A DNA stretch of 23,859 nucleotides from Bacteroidota bacterium (GTDB taxonomy: Bacteria > Bacteroidota > Bacteroidia > Cytophagales > Cyclobacteriaceae), in assembly GCA_023393375.1 (NCBI GenBank), contig JAEWLI010000228.1, forward strand, positions 1 to 23,859. The letters are read 5' to 3'. Position 1 is the first letter of the stretch. Every line of letters starts with the position of its first letter. Below the pieces are notes generated by a model. It ran no database searches. It was not told where the DNA came from and saw only the letters and a list, made by a program, of their open reading frames with translations. Both the position numbers and the translations under genes were made by a program. Of the stretch, positions 1-8,703 are shown piece after piece.

Positions 1-273
1 ACATTAATTACCCCAACGGTTGCCCATTTACCCAATATTACATAGCCGAACTGGAGGTAGTGGCTGGTGAAAAAGGATACCCTTTCAAATCCATAAAAAT
101 AGAAACCAGGGAACAAGCCCAAAACCATTTTGTACCGGTGACCAATTTACAGCGTATTTTTTAATGGGAAGTTTGTGACGCAACACATTTTGAACGAAGG
201 TTATTTTGATAAGTTTATTCCACCGAAACTTTGTACTTTGAACTTTGAACTTTATCCTAAATTGATTTGCTGA
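1..273 (+). pseudogene. 3' end of GNAT/YoaP-like protein gene, frameshifted
   Basis: The reading frame is open from the window edge (first full codon at 3) to TAA at 162-164. It encodes a fragment with NGCPFTQYY, then IKIETREQAQ. This resembles the thioredoxin-like YoaP C-terminal domain that follows a GNAT acetyltransferase domain in YoaP-family proteins. That family normally continues past this point with a stretch like NGKFVTHEIL. The matching continuation (NGKFVTQHILNEGYFDKFI) is present immediately downstream but one frame over, from 163 to TGA at 271-273. The frame break lies in a run of six T at 157-162; losing one T would restore one frame. This could be a true pseudogene, an assembly or sequencing error, or, less likely, a +1 shift at TTT-TAA. 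The N-terminal part lies outside the window. The last residues overlap the hemN 3' end on the other strand. Family assignment is from memory of motifs. Confidence 0.6.
228..253. repeat. 7-nt tandem repeat (ACTTTGA type)
   Basis: A 7-base unit, ACTTTGT or ACTTTGA, occurs three times in a row (228-234, 235-241, 242-248), followed by a partial copy ACTTT at 249-253. It sits exactly at the convergent junction of the YoaP-like remnant and hemN. No function can be assigned. Confidence 0.8.
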
Positions 274-1621
274 ACATCTTCTCTCTGGCTTCCTGATTTC
301 GGTGCAACCGCATATCGAAAACCATACAAATGTTCCTGACAAAAGCAAAACCTGTCTCAGTTACTTTTAGTTGATCACCTGCAAGGGTTAACAATCCCTC
401 CATTTCCATTTCCTTCAATTCCTCAAATGACGCTTCATCCATCTGGGATCGAAGTTCCTGATCTAAAAACACTTCTCCCCTACATGATAAATCGAGAATT
501 ACTTGTTTGAAACGTAAATCTTCATTGGTCATTAAATGTCCTTTGAAAACAGCCAATTCCTGAGCTAATACTTTGTCTTTATAATCCTCAACCACCTTTA
601 GATTCTGCGCATAAGCGTATTTTGAGTCACTAATGGAGGAGCATCCTAACCCCAACAACAAATCAGTGGGATAAGGTGTATAACCCATAAAGTTACGGTG
701 AAGCGTCTTGTTGGCTTTTGCTTTAAAAAGCGAATCATCGGGAAGTGCAAAATGATCCATACCCACGTCCTGATAACCCAAGTCTAATAATCTCCGCTTC
801 CCTGTCTCGTACAACATTCTTTTCACAGCACTTTCCGGTAAATCAGCCTCAGAATATCCTCGTTGGCTAGGGGCTTTCCAAGGCACATGAGCATAACTAT
901 AAAAGGCAATCCGGTCGGGCATTAGCTCCCCTACCCTGTCTATGGTAGTATTGATGATCTCCAGCGTCTGAAAGGGCAATCCGTAAATCAGGTCAAAATT
1001 AAGGGAATTAAAACCTGTTTCGCGGGCCATTGTGGTTGCCCGTTTTACATTTTCAAAAGGTTGAATCCTGTTGATTGCCTTTTGTACTTTCTCATCAAAA
1101 TCCTGTACACCCAAGCTCATTCTTTTAAAACCGAGCTTGAACAATGTTTCTAAATGGGCTTTTGTCACATTATTAGGATGTCCTTCGAAACCAAATTCGA
1201 AAGTTGGGAAAATACTACTTTTGCCCAAAACCCCGGATAACAACCTGTCCAGATTTTCCGGGCTGAAAAATGAAGGTGTACCCCCGCCTAGATGGATTTC
1301 CCGTATATTGGGAGTTTGTCCAAATGATTGCAGGTAAATATCCCATTCAGCCAATAAAGCATCAATATATCCTCCTTCAACACTATGATTTTTCGTTATT
1401 CGCTTATTACACCCACAATAGGTACAGAGACTTTCACAAAAAGGCAAATGGAAATAAAGGCTGATGCCCTTGGATGGATTGGATTCCACAAAAGACCGAT
1501 GAACTGTTTCAAGCCATTGATCTTGCACCAGGTTTTCGTTTTCCCAAAAAGGTACGGTTGGATAACTCGTATATCGTGGTGCGGGAACATTGTATTTTTC
1601 TACCAACTCTGCAAATGTCAT
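257..1621 (-). CDS. hemN: Oxygen-independent coproporphyrinogen III oxidase HemN
   Basis: A 454-residue radical-SAM enzyme, full length for HemN. It oxidatively decarboxylates coproporphyrinogen III to protoporphyrinogen IX in heme synthesis without oxygen, in the cytosol. The N-terminus has the HemN-type RYTSYPT motif (residues 16-22). The cysteine motif C62-x3-C66-x2-C69-x-C71 binds the [4Fe-4S] cluster and includes the extra cysteine characteristic of true HemN. GGGTPS (112-117) is the SAM-binding glycine motif. The C-terminal part matches the HemN substrate-binding region, with a tail FDMRLHR. These features favour HemN over HemW, the heme chaperone. The ATG at 1619-1621 lies about 20 bases downstream of a TATTTTTG -7-like element. 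It is the only heme gene in the window and looks monocistronic. Confidence 0.95.
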   Translation of the reverse strand: MTFAELVEKYNVPAPRYTSYPTVPFWENENLVQDQWLETVHRSFVESNPSKGISLYFHLPFCESLCTYCGCNKRITKNHSVEGGYIDALLAEWDIYLQSFGQTPNIREIHLGGGTPSFFSPENLDRLLSGVLGKSSIFPTFEFGFEGHPNNVTKAHLETLFKLGFKRMSLGVQDFDEKVQKAINRIQPFENVKRATTMARETGFNSLNFDLIYGLPFQTLEIINTTIDRVGELMPDRIAFYSYAHVPWKAPSQRGYSEADLPESAVKRMLYETGKRRLLDLGYQDVGMDHFALPDDSLFKAKANKTLHRNFMGYTPYPTDLLLGLGCSSISDSKYAYAQNLKVVEDYKDKVLAQELAVFKGHLMTNEDLRFKQVILDLSCRGEVFLDQELRSQMDEASFEELKEMEMEGLLTLAGDQLKVTETGFAFVRNICMVFDMRLHRNQEAREKMFSKSI

Positions 1622-1642
1622 GTCTCTTCTGTTAATACGCTA

Positions 1643-1650
1643 CAAAAATA
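1643..1650 (-). promoter_or_regulatory. Putative hemN promoter -7 element
   Basis: On the minus strand this reads TATTTTTG, an exact match to the Bacteroidota -7 consensus TAnnTTTG, 21 bases before the hemN ATG. No TTTG at the right -33 distance is present, so the call rests on one element. Confidence 0.4.
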
Positions 1651-1739
1651 ATGATTATTAACTGAATTATGAATAATGGCTTTTCTGGTTCATCATACTC
1701 AATAGAACTGTAGTGTTAGTAAACTAACGTGGTACAATG

Positions 1740-2747
1740 TCATTGTGGACAAGCCATGTGGTTTAAGTAATACGTTTTTTTTGAAGTATTTTTTATACTA
1801 TTTTTATTATTCACAGCTGCTTCATAACCCCAATCAAATAATCCTGAGAATCTGCCTTTGGCTTGATTCGATGTCATATCCATCAATTCACAATCACTAT
1901 TATCTACCAACCCCCATGACCACGCCATCCATCCAATATCGTATTTTTCACATTGTTTCATAATGGTTTTATAATCAATATATTCTGCACACTTCACAGC
2001 CATAGGTGCAAACTCACCCACAATTAATGGGAGTTCCATTTTTACAGATTCTTTTATCTCTTTCTTAATCCGTTTTCGGGAGCCGTCAGAAGCTGGCCAC
2101 CACATGTGAACAGAGAACAATAAGTTATCAAGTGAGTCAGCTTCAAGTAATGAGGGGCCCGTAGATTGTAAGATATCAATGTCTTGTCCCCAGTTTGATG
2201 CATCAATTACCAATGGGCTACGAAGTCCGGTTTCCCTGATCCTACGAATTGCTATTTGGTATTGTTCCCGGAATTGTTGTTGCGTTACGTCTTTATCACC
2301 AGCTTCATTGGCGATGTTTACCAATAAATAAGCTTCATGTTTTTTTAGTACATCCACAACCTCCGGACGTGTCCAATAATCAACCTGTTTTTGCAGCTTC
2401 GAAAAATCGCCGGTAGCACCATGAAGTTCAGGCATTGGAAACATTTTATGTGCAATACAATTGATCAGGATGGCATCCAGATTGGCTGGAGATCCTTTTA
2501 CATTATCCTCATCGCTTAACCAAACTATTCTTACTACATTGGCCCCTGTTTCAGCAATTTCGGGCATAGTCTTGATGCCATCCAGGTCATTGGACCAAAT
2601 AAACATTTCATTTACCCCCCGCAACACTACTTTCTCACCACAGGCATCATATAAAAACCTGCCTTTTACCTGCATATAATTTTGTGCTTGTATCAAATTG
2701 AAGGCACTAAGCGTAAAAAATAAAAAACTGAAGATCGTTCTTTTCAT
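1740..2747 (-). CDS. Secreted glycoside hydrolase family 5 (GH5_8-like endo-beta-mannanase)
   Basis: A 335-residue exported enzyme. Residues 1-21 form a signal peptide ending near IQAQ. The body is a single TIM-barrel catalytic domain of clan GH-A: GANVVRI (69-74 region, R73), ELHGATG (107-113), NIANEAG with acid/base E148, FSVHMWW (211-217), IVGEF with nucleophile E245, and WMAWSWG (273-279). The spacing and wording of these motifs resemble GH5 subfamily 8 beta-mannanases of Bacillus more than cellulases; mannan specificity is inferred. There is no carbohydrate-binding module and no type IX C-terminal sorting domain, so the product is probably periplasmic or Sec-exported only. No SusC/SusD or other CAZyme gene is adjacent, so this is not a recognisable polysaccharide utilisation locus. 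Upstream, the divergent mscS gene shares the spacer. Confidence 0.85.
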   Translation of the reverse strand: MKRTIFSFLFFTLSAFNLIQAQNYMQVKGRFLYDACGEKVVLRGVNEMFIWSNDLDGIKTMPEIAETGANVVRIVWLSDEDNVKGSPANLDAILINCIAHKMFPMPELHGATGDFSKLQKQVDYWTRPEVVDVLKKHEAYLLVNIANEAGDKDVTQQQFREQYQIAIRRIRETGLRSPLVIDASNWGQDIDILQSTGPSLLEADSLDNLLFSVHMWWPASDGSRKRIKKEIKESVKMELPLIVGEFAPMAVKCAEYIDYKTIMKQCEKYDIGWMAWSWGLVDNSDCELMDMTSNQAKGRFSGLFDWGYEAAVNNKNSIKNTSKKTYYLNHMACPQ

Positions 2748-2851
2748 TTTTCAAAAAATTAAGACATAAAATTAATAAATGTTATTCAAATACGTGCTGT
2801 AAAGCTGTAATTAATGCAAAATGACACATTTTTACTCTAATAAGTCATTTT

Positions 2852-2878
2852 ATCAGGACACTTAACTCCTGATTTTTT
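2852..2878 (+). terminator. Plus-strand terminator hairpin with no gene upstream
   Basis: A 7-bp perfect stem (2852-2858 pairs with 2867-2873), 8-nt loop, followed by T at 2873-2878. It has the form of an intrinsic terminator read on the plus strand. The gene upstream (mannanase) runs the other way, so the hairpin lies in the mscS upstream region and ends nothing that is annotated. Confidence 0.55.
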
Positions 2879-2907
2879 GGGTTAAAAACCCTGTTTTAAT
2901 AACTTTA
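2876..2907 (+). promoter_or_regulatory. Putative mscS promoter
   Basis: TTTG at 2876-2879, a 20-base spacer, then TAACTTTA at 2900-2907. This is one mismatch from the Bacteroidota pattern TTTG-N19/20-TAnnTTTG. It ends 18 bases before the mscS ATG. A short inverted repeat (GGGTT-AAA-AACCC, 2879-2891) lies in the spacer. Confidence 0.45.
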
Positions 2908-2925
2908 CACCAAAACAAACTAATC

Positions 2926-4590
2926 ATGAGTTTTTATACAAAAAGCCTATTCATCCTTATATTTGTTTTCATTGGTATTCCATCTAGTGCAGACACCATA
3001 CCAACTCCAGAATATAGCCTTGCCAGTCCCTATCATACCGTGAAAACGCATTTGGGATTTTTGCAGGAAAATAATTATCATCCCGATATAGCGGCTGCAG
3101 CATTTTCCAGGGAAAATATTACTGCAGAACAAGCTCAGGAAAAAGCAGTTAAACTGAAGCAAATATTAGATGGATCCGGAATATATATCAGCCTGGACGA
3201 ATTGCCAAGAGAAACAGAATACTTGGATTCCCTCACAGGGAAAAGACAATATATCCTCACCAACAAATTCCCGCAGGTATATTTGGTAAGAAGCAATACA
3301 GATGGCAATTGGAGGTATTCTGCACAAACAGTAGAAGCAATTGATGAACTGCACAATGAAGTATTCCCATTTGGTGCAGATATGCTGTTGGAATTGCTGC
3401 CGAAGATGGGCCAAAGGAAAATCTGGGGATTACACATATGGCAGCATATCGCTATCCTTATTCTGGTTATTGCTTCTTTCAGCATTTACAAGCTTCTGAA
3501 TATTGTTTTTGCAAAAGTAATCGCACAAACACTTTCCAGCCTGGGATATAAGAATATTGCCCGCAATTTTATTCTTCCCATAGCCAAGCCGTTCAGCATT
3601 CTGGTTATATTTTTATTGTTGATGTTTTTTGTTCCAGTGATACAACTGCCCCCATCTGTAGCACAATATGTAATAAAAGGATTGCGAGCCATCTGGCCAG
3701 TATTTGCAACTGCCATTTTCTACCGGCTTATTGACATTCTGGGCATGTATCTAAATCAACTGGCTCAAAAAACAGAAAGCACTCTCGATGACCAACTGGT
3801 ACCATTGATCAGGAAAAGCCTGAAAGCTTTTGTAATTATTATTGGTGGGTTGTTCATCCTCCAAAATCTTGACTTTGATGTAACTGCACTAATTGCCGGT
3901 CTATCTATTGGTGGTTTGGCTTTTGCTTTAGCAGCTCAGGATACCATTAAAAACTTTTTTGGCTCCCTGATGATCTTTGTGGACAAACCCTTCCAAATTG
4001 GCGACTGGATTACTTCAGGGGAGATCGACGGCACCGTTGAAGAAGTTGGTTTTCGATCTACCCGGGTAAGGACTTTTAGGAATTCGGTGACTTATGTGCC
4101 AAACGGCAAGCTTGCGGATATGGTGATCGACAATCATGGCTTGAGACAGTACCGCAGGTTTTATACACAGATTACCATTACTTATGATACGCCACCTGAA
4201 CTGATTGATTTATTTGTTAAGGGCTTGAGGACCATCGTCGAAAATCATCCCGATACTAGAAAAGATTATTACAATGTTTATCTAAATGAATTGTCGGCAT
4301 ATTCCTTAGATGTGATGTTCTACATCTTTTTTGCTGTACCCACCTGGCCAGACGAACTAAGATGTCGTCATGAAATCATTTTGGACGTGATAAAATTAGC
4401 TCAGGAACTTGGAGTGAGATTTGCATTTCCTACACAGCGTCTACATATGGAGAACTTTCCCGGGAAACCTTCGCTAACTCCTGAATATGAAAAAGACATG
4501 AACAAGCTGAAAAAAGACATGGAAGTATTTTTGAGAAATCATAAAAAGGATATGGATCTTGATATATCTAAACCTGTGGCCAAAAATTGA
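2926..4590 (+). CDS. MscS-family mechanosensitive ion channel with extended N-terminus
   Basis: A 554-residue inner-membrane channel that probably opens under membrane tension to release solutes on osmotic downshock. Residues 1-22 are a signal peptide (cleavage near PSSA). Residues 23-165 are a hydrophilic, presumably periplasmic, domain not found in small MscS. Hydrophobic segments follow at about 170-193, 217-240, 250-272 and 298-315. Then comes the pore helix and MscS core at about 318-400: AGLSIGGLAFALAAQDTIKN (324-343), DKPFQIGDWI (353-362), VEEVGFRSTRVRT (371-383), VPNGKL (391-396). The C-terminus is charged and lysine rich. E. coli MscS has 286 residues, so this belongs to the larger YnaI/MscM-like class. 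It is divergent from the mannanase and probably monocistronic. Confidence 0.9.
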   Translation: MSFYTKSLFILIFVFIGIPSSADTIPTPEYSLASPYHTVKTHLGFLQENNYHPDIAAAAFSRENITAEQAQEKAVKLKQILDGSGIYISLDELPRETEYLDSLTGKRQYILTNKFPQVYLVRSNTDGNWRYSAQTVEAIDELHNEVFPFGADMLLELLPKMGQRKIWGLHIWQHIAILILVIASFSIYKLLNIVFAKVIAQTLSSLGYKNIARNFILPIAKPFSILVIFLLLMFFVPVIQLPPSVAQYVIKGLRAIWPVFATAIFYRLIDILGMYLNQLAQKTESTLDDQLVPLIRKSLKAFVIIIGGLFILQNLDFDVTALIAGLSIGGLAFALAAQDTIKNFFGSLMIFVDKPFQIGDWITSGEIDGTVEEVGFRSTRVRTFRNSVTYVPNGKLADMVIDNHGLRQYRRFYTQITITYDTPPELIDLFVKGLRTIVENHPDTRKDYYNVYLNELSAYSLDVMFYIFFAVPTWPDELRCRHEIILDVIKLAQELGVRFAFPTQRLHMENFPGKPSLTPEYEKDMNKLKKDMEVFLRNHKKDMDLDISKPVAKN

Positions 4591-4684
4591 CTCCTATCAA
4601 ATTGAGCGATATAGAAACTTTAATTATTTGATTTACAATGACGTAACAAAATCATTTTTGCAGTCAACATAATAATGAATTCAT

Positions 4685-4987
4685 ATGATTTTAGAAGTTG
4701 CCATACTTTATATTATCCAGGGAAAAGAAAAACAATTTGAAGAAGATTTTAAATTAGCAGGAAAATATATCAGTTCAATGAGTGGGTATGTCAATCATTC
4801 ATTGAAAAAATGTATAGAACAAGATAATAAATACCTCCTATTGGTAAATTGGAAGAACCTGGAAGACCATACTATCGGATTTAGGCAATCAGCTGAATAT
4901 ACTAAATGGAAAGAAATGTTGCATAAATATTACGACCCATTTCCAACAGTAGAACATTTTGAAACTGTAATTGCCGTTGAGCAATAA
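4685..4987 (+). CDS. ABM-domain (antibiotic biosynthesis monooxygenase family) small protein
   Basis: A 100-residue cytosolic protein that spans a single dimeric alpha-beta barrel (ABM) domain. The sequence shows the usual pattern: an N-terminal strand (MILEVAILYI), a helix with FEEDFKLAGKYI, the MSGYVNHSLKK strand pair, YLLLVNWKNLEDH (residues about 50-62) and a final strand after FPTVEHF. The WxnlEdH motif is the typical ABM core. Family members include quinol and heme monooxygenases, but many have no known substrate, and this sequence shows nothing that fixes one. It stands alone between mscS and the convergent kinase gene, with an upstream CATTTTTG element at 4653-4660 as a weak promoter candidate. 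Confidence 0.8.
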   Translation: MILEVAILYIIQGKEKQFEEDFKLAGKYISSMSGYVNHSLKKCIEQDNKYLLLVNWKNLEDHTIGFRQSAEYTKWKEMLHKYYDPFPTVEHFETVIAVEQ

Positions 4988-5034
4988 AGACTTTTTAATG
5001 TTTTTCAGAATGCCAATATATTGGATGCCTAAAA

Positions 5035-8000
5035 TCACAAAGGTTTCCGATTAGGCAATGTAATCATAAACTTTGTTCCTTTATTTGATTCACTTTCAAG
5101 ACGGATAAGTCCATCCAGTTTGTTTACAGCTTGTTGAACAATATACAATCCGATGCCCGAAGAATCTGATTTGTCGGAGCCTTTAAAAAACATTTCAAAA
5201 ACCCGTGCTTGAATTTTAGGATCAATTCCTATACCATTATCTGAAATTGTGATTTCTGCTTTATGCTGATCAACTAGAATTTCTATGTTTACCAGATTTT
5301 CTTCAATATAAGGATTTAGATATTTAATGGAATTAGAAAGAAGGTTGCGGAATATCTCATAAATCCTGATGTGATCGTTGTAGAACTCTTCATCGGAAAT
5401 TACAATGTGTTTATTAATTCTTGAAGTATTTTCAAGATAGGCTAATTCTGCAAAACAATTGTCAATTACTTCTTTAAAATAAATCCTACTGATATTGATT
5501 TCGGTATTCAGATTCTTGGAATGACTTAAGATGTCGCGGATGAAATTATCCAGTTTCATAATCCTGTTCTCAATCAACCGGATATATTCATGTTCGGTCA
5601 GTCCGGGAAGCTCAAGTTTGATCAGTGATACAAGTCCCCGGATAGAGCTTAATGGTGCCCGCAGGTCATGACTTACTTTATACACAAAGTTATTCAATTC
5701 AGAATTTCTGATTTTCAACTCTTCTGTAATCACTTTATTGGATGTAGTATCCCTTACAATGCCAAATATCAAATTTTGATCGGTCAATGGTATAGCATTC
5801 CAAGAGAGCCATTTGAATTTTCCGTCTTTGCACAGAAACCGGTTTTCGAACAATATCATACTTTTACCTTCCTGTAGTTTAGCATGTGCGATACGGGTTT
5901 TCTGTTGATCTTGTTTGTATACCCGCGTTAACCACGGCGTGCTAAATAACTCCTCATCTGACCATCCTAAGGTTTTCTCCCATGCCGGGTTTACTTGTTT
6001 GAGAAATCCATCAAAACCAGCAACAAACAGCATATCGATAGAGAAGTTATACAACCTATCCCTTTCTTCTTCGGCCTGTTTTCTACTGGTAATATCCTGA
6101 AATGCCAAAATTGAAATATCTTGTTCAGGCAAAGGGATATGATATAAAGCAATAGTTTTACGGTGGTTGGCTTTGGTTAATATTTCAACACTTTCCCAAT
6201 GGATATAATTTTTTATGGTTCTGAATTGAGTATCAAGTAAACCTTTGAGATCACCCATCTCATCTTTGAATACCAAAACAGAGCTATTGATTACTTCATG
6301 GATATTTGTTTTACTTCCGGAAGACAAGTCAAATATCTGAAGACATTGGTCATTGATGTAATCCACTTCGCCCGTTGCCAATTTCAAAGTCACTATCCCA
6401 ACAGGCAACCGGGCAAGAACATTTTCGATAAGATCCTTTCTTTTCAGCAGTTTTTTTTCTGTCCTGATCCGCTGAGTGATCACTTCTACATATAATACTA
6501 CACCACCAATTACCCCCTCTGAGTTATGCCAAGGTCGGTTTTCCCATTTAATATAATCAGTTTCTCCATTTGGTCGCACAATCTGGTCCAATTCCTTTTT
6601 TTCTACATTGCCCTCAACGCATTTTTGAAATACGATTTTATAATCTTCAGGAGCTTCGGGGAAAATATCATAATAATTTTTTCCAATAATACTATTCCCA
6701 TGAGGGTAATTGTCTTCAAGAAATTTATCACTCACCATTAAAAAGTTCATATCCCGATCGAATATGGCAATTCCTGTAGGATCATATTTTAATATATTTC
6801 TGATTCGTGCTTCACTTGCCTTTAATTCCTCTTCTGTTTTTTTTCTTGAAGTAATGTCCCTGGTGATAGAAAGCAGGTATTTTACAGAATTTAACATAAT
6901 GATCCTTGCCGACATTAAACCGGTAATTTCACTACCATCTTTTAGTACAAACTTCGCCTCAAGATTATCTATATAACCATCCTGCATTAATGCGCTCACT
7001 AATTTTTCTCTGTCAGAAGTGTGTTTCCAAATGTTAATATCATATGCACTATTACCCACTAATTCACTTTGGCTATACCCTGACATTTTTAGAAAACCTT
7101 CATTCACCTCCAGATAAATACCATCTTCTAGTCTTGTAATGGCTATAGCATCAGGACTGGTTTTAAAAGCCACCCGAAACCGTTCTTCCATTTCCTTTAT
7201 TTTCTGGGCATTGATATAATCTTTGGTTATGTCCCTGAATACCATCACTACCCCAACGATTTTACCTTTATCTTTTTTGATTGGTGCCGCACTATCAGCA
7301 ATTTGATATTTCTTTTTATTGCGGGAAATTAAAATGGCACCATCGGCCAGATCTGCCCTCCTTCCGGTTTCAAGCACTTTCATTATAGGGTTATTCCGGC
7401 TGTGTCCTGTATTAGGATTGACAACCCTTAATACTTCAGTGATAAATTTGCCATAAGCAGCTTCATGTTTCCATCCGGTAATTTTTTCTGCAACCGGGTT
7501 TAGTCTGGTTATGTAACCCTTCTGATCAGTTGTGATTACAGCATCTCCAATACTATTTAAGGTGATGGACAGATTTTCATTACTGTTTTCCAGTTTCTCT
7601 TGAATAGCTTTCTGATCGGTAATATCCTTCAACACACAAACAAACAAATAATCGTTGGCAAAATCAACGCGATTTATTCCTATATGTACCACCTTTTCCA
7701 GTCCAGATTGAGTTGATATCTTCCATTCGGAGAACAACCCAAACCATCTATCAAATAAAGATCCGTCATAAACATCATTTGATAAAAACGATGGTATTTT
7801 GCCATTTGACATGGTTGCATTCAACTTCTGAATTATTTCCACTACTCGTTTATTCAATACTTCTTGCTTCGAAATACCCGAAATAGTCTCTAGGCTGTTG
7901 TTCCATTCACTGATCACACCCCGATTGTCAAAAACAATAATTCCGTCCTGAATTTGTCCAATTATTCTCCTGTAAATAATTTCCTTATCTGAGAATTGAA

Positions 8001-8703
8001 TTTCATTTTGATCTTCATTTGCCATCACCTGGAAATAAACCAAAGCACCTCCTCTAAAAGGATAAGCTCGGATTTCAAGCCATTTAGAAATAGATTGATA
8101 ATGTGCCTCGAAAATCCTGACCTCTTGATTTTCAATTACCTCAATTATTTTTGTTGCTATCTGAGTATTAACAATTTCGGGAAATACACTTTGGAACTTT
8201 TTCCCAATTGCTACTTTGGCATTTTTTTTTAATAAATTTTCAGCTATTTTATTGAAAAAAGTAATCCTATATTCATGGTCAATGGTGATAATACCATCAC
8301 TAATGGTGTTCAAAATATTTTGAGGTAAATAAGGATCTTTCGTCTTGTATGCAACTATGTTATCAGATACCAGACACATCCCCCCCAAGAGAATATCCCG
8401 ATCTTTTACGACTTTTACTTTTATAGAAGCAGCTATACTATTTTCTCCCAATGAAATATTGACATGTTCTTGTAATTCAGGTTTATTCCCACTAAATAAT
8501 TCCTGAATTTGTGATTCTAAAGATAGTTCAGCATTATTGATCAAATGAATAACTGGATGGCCCAGTGCCTCACTTGTTGAAATTGCTGTCAGTTCTGCTA
8601 AATGTGTATTCCATGAAGTAATTAAAAAATCGGTGTTAAACGTGAGGATCCCAATAGGTAAATTATCGGACAGATTAATTAATATTTTATCAGAATTTGT
8701 CAT
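5035..8703 (-). CDS. Multi-PAS soluble sensor histidine kinase
   Basis: A 1222-residue kinase without a signal peptide or transmembrane segment, so probably cytosolic. About eight PAS/PAC units follow each other at residues 8-115, 127-228, 246-362, 378-492, 506-620, 632-745, 757-872 and 884-990. Several end in the PAC-type D-I-T signature (DITDQK, DITKDY, DITSRK twice, DTTSNK). The transmitter follows: HisKA with the H-box around H1012 (SHDLRAPLSS), an N-box in FRNLLSNSIKY (about 1118-1128), G1 with D1155 (ISDNGIGI) and G2 (SSGIGLYIV). It should autophosphorylate on H1012 and pass phosphate to a response regulator encoded elsewhere, since neither neighbour is one and there is no receiver domain. 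The ligands of the PAS units cannot be read from sequence. The downstream neighbour is convergent. Confidence 0.92.
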   Translation of the reverse strand: MTNSDKILINLSDNLPIGILTFNTDFLITSWNTHLAELTAISTSEALGHPVIHLINNAELSLESQIQELFSGNKPELQEHVNISLGENSIAASIKVKVVKDRDILLGGMCLVSDNIVAYKTKDPYLPQNILNTISDGIITIDHEYRITFFNKIAENLLKKNAKVAIGKKFQSVFPEIVNTQIATKIIEVIENQEVRIFEAHYQSISKWLEIRAYPFRGGALVYFQVMANEDQNEIQFSDKEIIYRRIIGQIQDGIIVFDNRGVISEWNNSLETISGISKQEVLNKRVVEIIQKLNATMSNGKIPSFLSNDVYDGSLFDRWFGLFSEWKISTQSGLEKVVHIGINRVDFANDYLFVCVLKDITDQKAIQEKLENSNENLSITLNSIGDAVITTDQKGYITRLNPVAEKITGWKHEAAYGKFITEVLRVVNPNTGHSRNNPIMKVLETGRRADLADGAILISRNKKKYQIADSAAPIKKDKGKIVGVVMVFRDITKDYINAQKIKEMEERFRVAFKTSPDAIAITRLEDGIYLEVNEGFLKMSGYSQSELVGNSAYDINIWKHTSDREKLVSALMQDGYIDNLEAKFVLKDGSEITGLMSARIIMLNSVKYLLSITRDITSRKKTEEELKASEARIRNILKYDPTGIAIFDRDMNFLMVSDKFLEDNYPHGNSIIGKNYYDIFPEAPEDYKIVFQKCVEGNVEKKELDQIVRPNGETDYIKWENRPWHNSEGVIGGVVLYVEVITQRIRTEKKLLKRKDLIENVLARLPVGIVTLKLATGEVDYINDQCLQIFDLSSGSKTNIHEVINSSVLVFKDEMGDLKGLLDTQFRTIKNYIHWESVEILTKANHRKTIALYHIPLPEQDISILAFQDITSRKQAEEERDRLYNFSIDMLFVAGFDGFLKQVNPAWEKTLGWSDEELFSTPWLTRVYKQDQQKTRIAHAKLQEGKSMILFENRFLCKDGKFKWLSWNAIPLTDQNLIFGIVRDTTSNKVITEELKIRNSELNNFVYKVSHDLRAPLSSIRGLVSLIKLELPGLTEHEYIRLIENRIMKLDNFIRDILSHSKNLNTEINISRIYFKEVIDNCFAELAYLENTSRINKHIVISDEEFYNDHIRIYEIFRNLLSNSIKYLNPYIEENLVNIEILVDQHKAEITISDNGIGIDPKIQARVFEMFFKGSDKSDSSGIGLYIVQQAVNKLDGLIRLESESNKGTKFMITLPNRKPL

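Noticed and set aside
1711..1746. Small hairpins (GTTAG-TAAA-CTAAC and ACAATG-T-CATTGT) after the mannanase gene as its terminator
   Set aside because: Stems are short and no T-run follows on the minus strand.
5013..5024. Perfect palindrome CCAATATATTGG between the ABM gene and the kinase gene as a bidirectional terminator
   Set aside because: No T-run follows on either strand and the stem would lack a loop, so it does not qualify as an intrinsic terminator.
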